Shown here piece after piece: positions 6,191 through 6,641 of a stretch of 6,641 nt of DNA. Below the pieces are notes generated by a model, which worked only from the letters and a program-made list of their open reading frames with translations, was not told the DNA's origin and did not search any database. The DNA is from JBFXEO01 sp050180015 (GTDB taxonomy: Bacteria > Bacteroidota > Bacteroidia > Bacteroidales > Tenuifilaceae): assembly GCA_050180015.1 (NCBI GenBank), contig JBFXEO010000165.1:1-6641 (forward strand), given 5' to 3'. Position 1 is the first letter of the stretch. Each line of letters begins with the position of its first letter. The translations under genes were made by a program, and so were the position numbers.

Positions 6191-6641
6191 ATGAAGGAGG
6201 CCAAGCTAACAAACCCATTTCCGATAGTAGGCTACTATGGAGCAACCTATTTCTGCGATCGTGAAAAAGAAACGTCGCAGCTAATAAGCAGCATCAAAAA
6301 TGGTAGCTCAACAACGCTTATGTCTATAAGAAGAATAGGTAAAACAGGGTTAATCTATCACACATTTAGTCAACTATCTTCAGACTATAAATCTATTTAT
6401 ATTGATATTCTTGCCACGGAAAACCTCTCGGAATTTTTAAATACTCTAACCACCTCAATTCTGCAGGCCGTTTCCCCAAAAAGTAGTATTGGCAACCGTT
6501 TCTGGAAATTCATCCAATCGCTACGTCCTATAATTACATTCGACACATTTTCCGGTGCACCCCAGGTTACTTTTAACATTGTATCTAAGGATGTTGAGCG
6601 CAGTATTAAATCGGTACTAGAATTTTTAGACGGTCAGGGCT
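6191..6641 (+). CDS. AAA/STAND-type ATP-binding protein (ATPase_2-like), 3' truncated
   Basis: This frame is open from the ATG at 6191 to the window edge, giving 150 residues of a longer protein. The N terminus NPFPIVGYYG (8-17) followed by YFCDRE (20-25) is the opening I associate with a large, multicopy Bacteroidota ATPase family related to the archaeal ATPase_2 group. The P-loop is SIRRIGKTGL (45-54), with Gly50, Lys51 and Thr52 as the ATP phosphate-binding core; the first glycine of the textbook Walker A is Ser45. Walker B, expected soon after LEFLDGQG at the edge, is outside the window, as is any C-terminal effector or DNA-binding domain. No signal peptide is seen, so it should be cytoplasmic. 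It is led by a strong promoter with an operator-like dyad and is AT-richer than the upstream genes. Its cellular role is unknown; members are often uncharacterised and vary between strains. Confidence 0.85.
   Translation, partial: MKEAKLTNPFPIVGYYGATYFCDREKETSQLISSIKNGSSTTLMSIRRIGKTGLIYHTFSQLSSDYKSIYIDILATENLSEFLNTLTTSILQAVSPKSSIGNRFWKFIQSLRPIITFDTFSGAPQVTFNIVSKDVERSIKSVLEFLDGQG

Overview
The window looks like a stretch of chromosome from a member of the Bacteroidota, probably Bacteroidales or a close relative. The evidence is indirect but consistent. The genes are a tricorn-type S41 protease, a TPR/PD40/OmpA envelope protein of PorE-like architecture, and an ATPase of a family common in this phylum that begins NPFPIVGYYG. 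One very good match to the Bacteroidota promoter (TTTG-N19-TAnnTTTG) is present, and the start codons lack clear Shine-Dalgarno sequences. I cannot name the genus.

Layout, all on the + strand. (1) 1-1244: the C-terminal part of a secreted S41 peptidase, cut by the left window edge, followed by a perfect 14-bp hairpin. (2) 1296-1626: about 330 bp without a gene, holding at most a weak promoter. (3) 1627-5983: three genes separated by only 6 and 7 nt, very likely one operon. They encode a secreted metallophosphatase/5'-nucleotidase, the radical SAM enzyme QueE (7-carboxy-7-deazaguanine synthase), and a TPR / five-blade PD40 propeller / CarboxypepD-regulatory / OmpA protein. (4) 5984-6190: two hairpins, then a strong promoter whose spacer carries an almost perfect palindrome. 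(5) 6191-6641: the start of an AAA/STAND-type ATPase, cut by the right edge just before Walker B would be expected.

The gene products split between envelope and cytoplasm. The protease and nucleotidase should act in the periplasm, breaking down peptides and nucleotides. The OmpA-like protein should tie an outer-membrane or periplasmic assembly to peptidoglycan. QueE works in the cytoplasm on the queuosine/7-deazaguanine pathway. No other queuosine gene, and no porP/sprF type IX secretion partner, is visible here, so the QueE-envelope pairing may only be co-transcription.

I found no convincing wholly new system. The points most worth checking are the PorE-like protein without a lipobox, the operator-like dyad inside the ATPase promoter, and the mixed-function operon. 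No CRISPR array, tRNA, rRNA or insertion sequence is visible.
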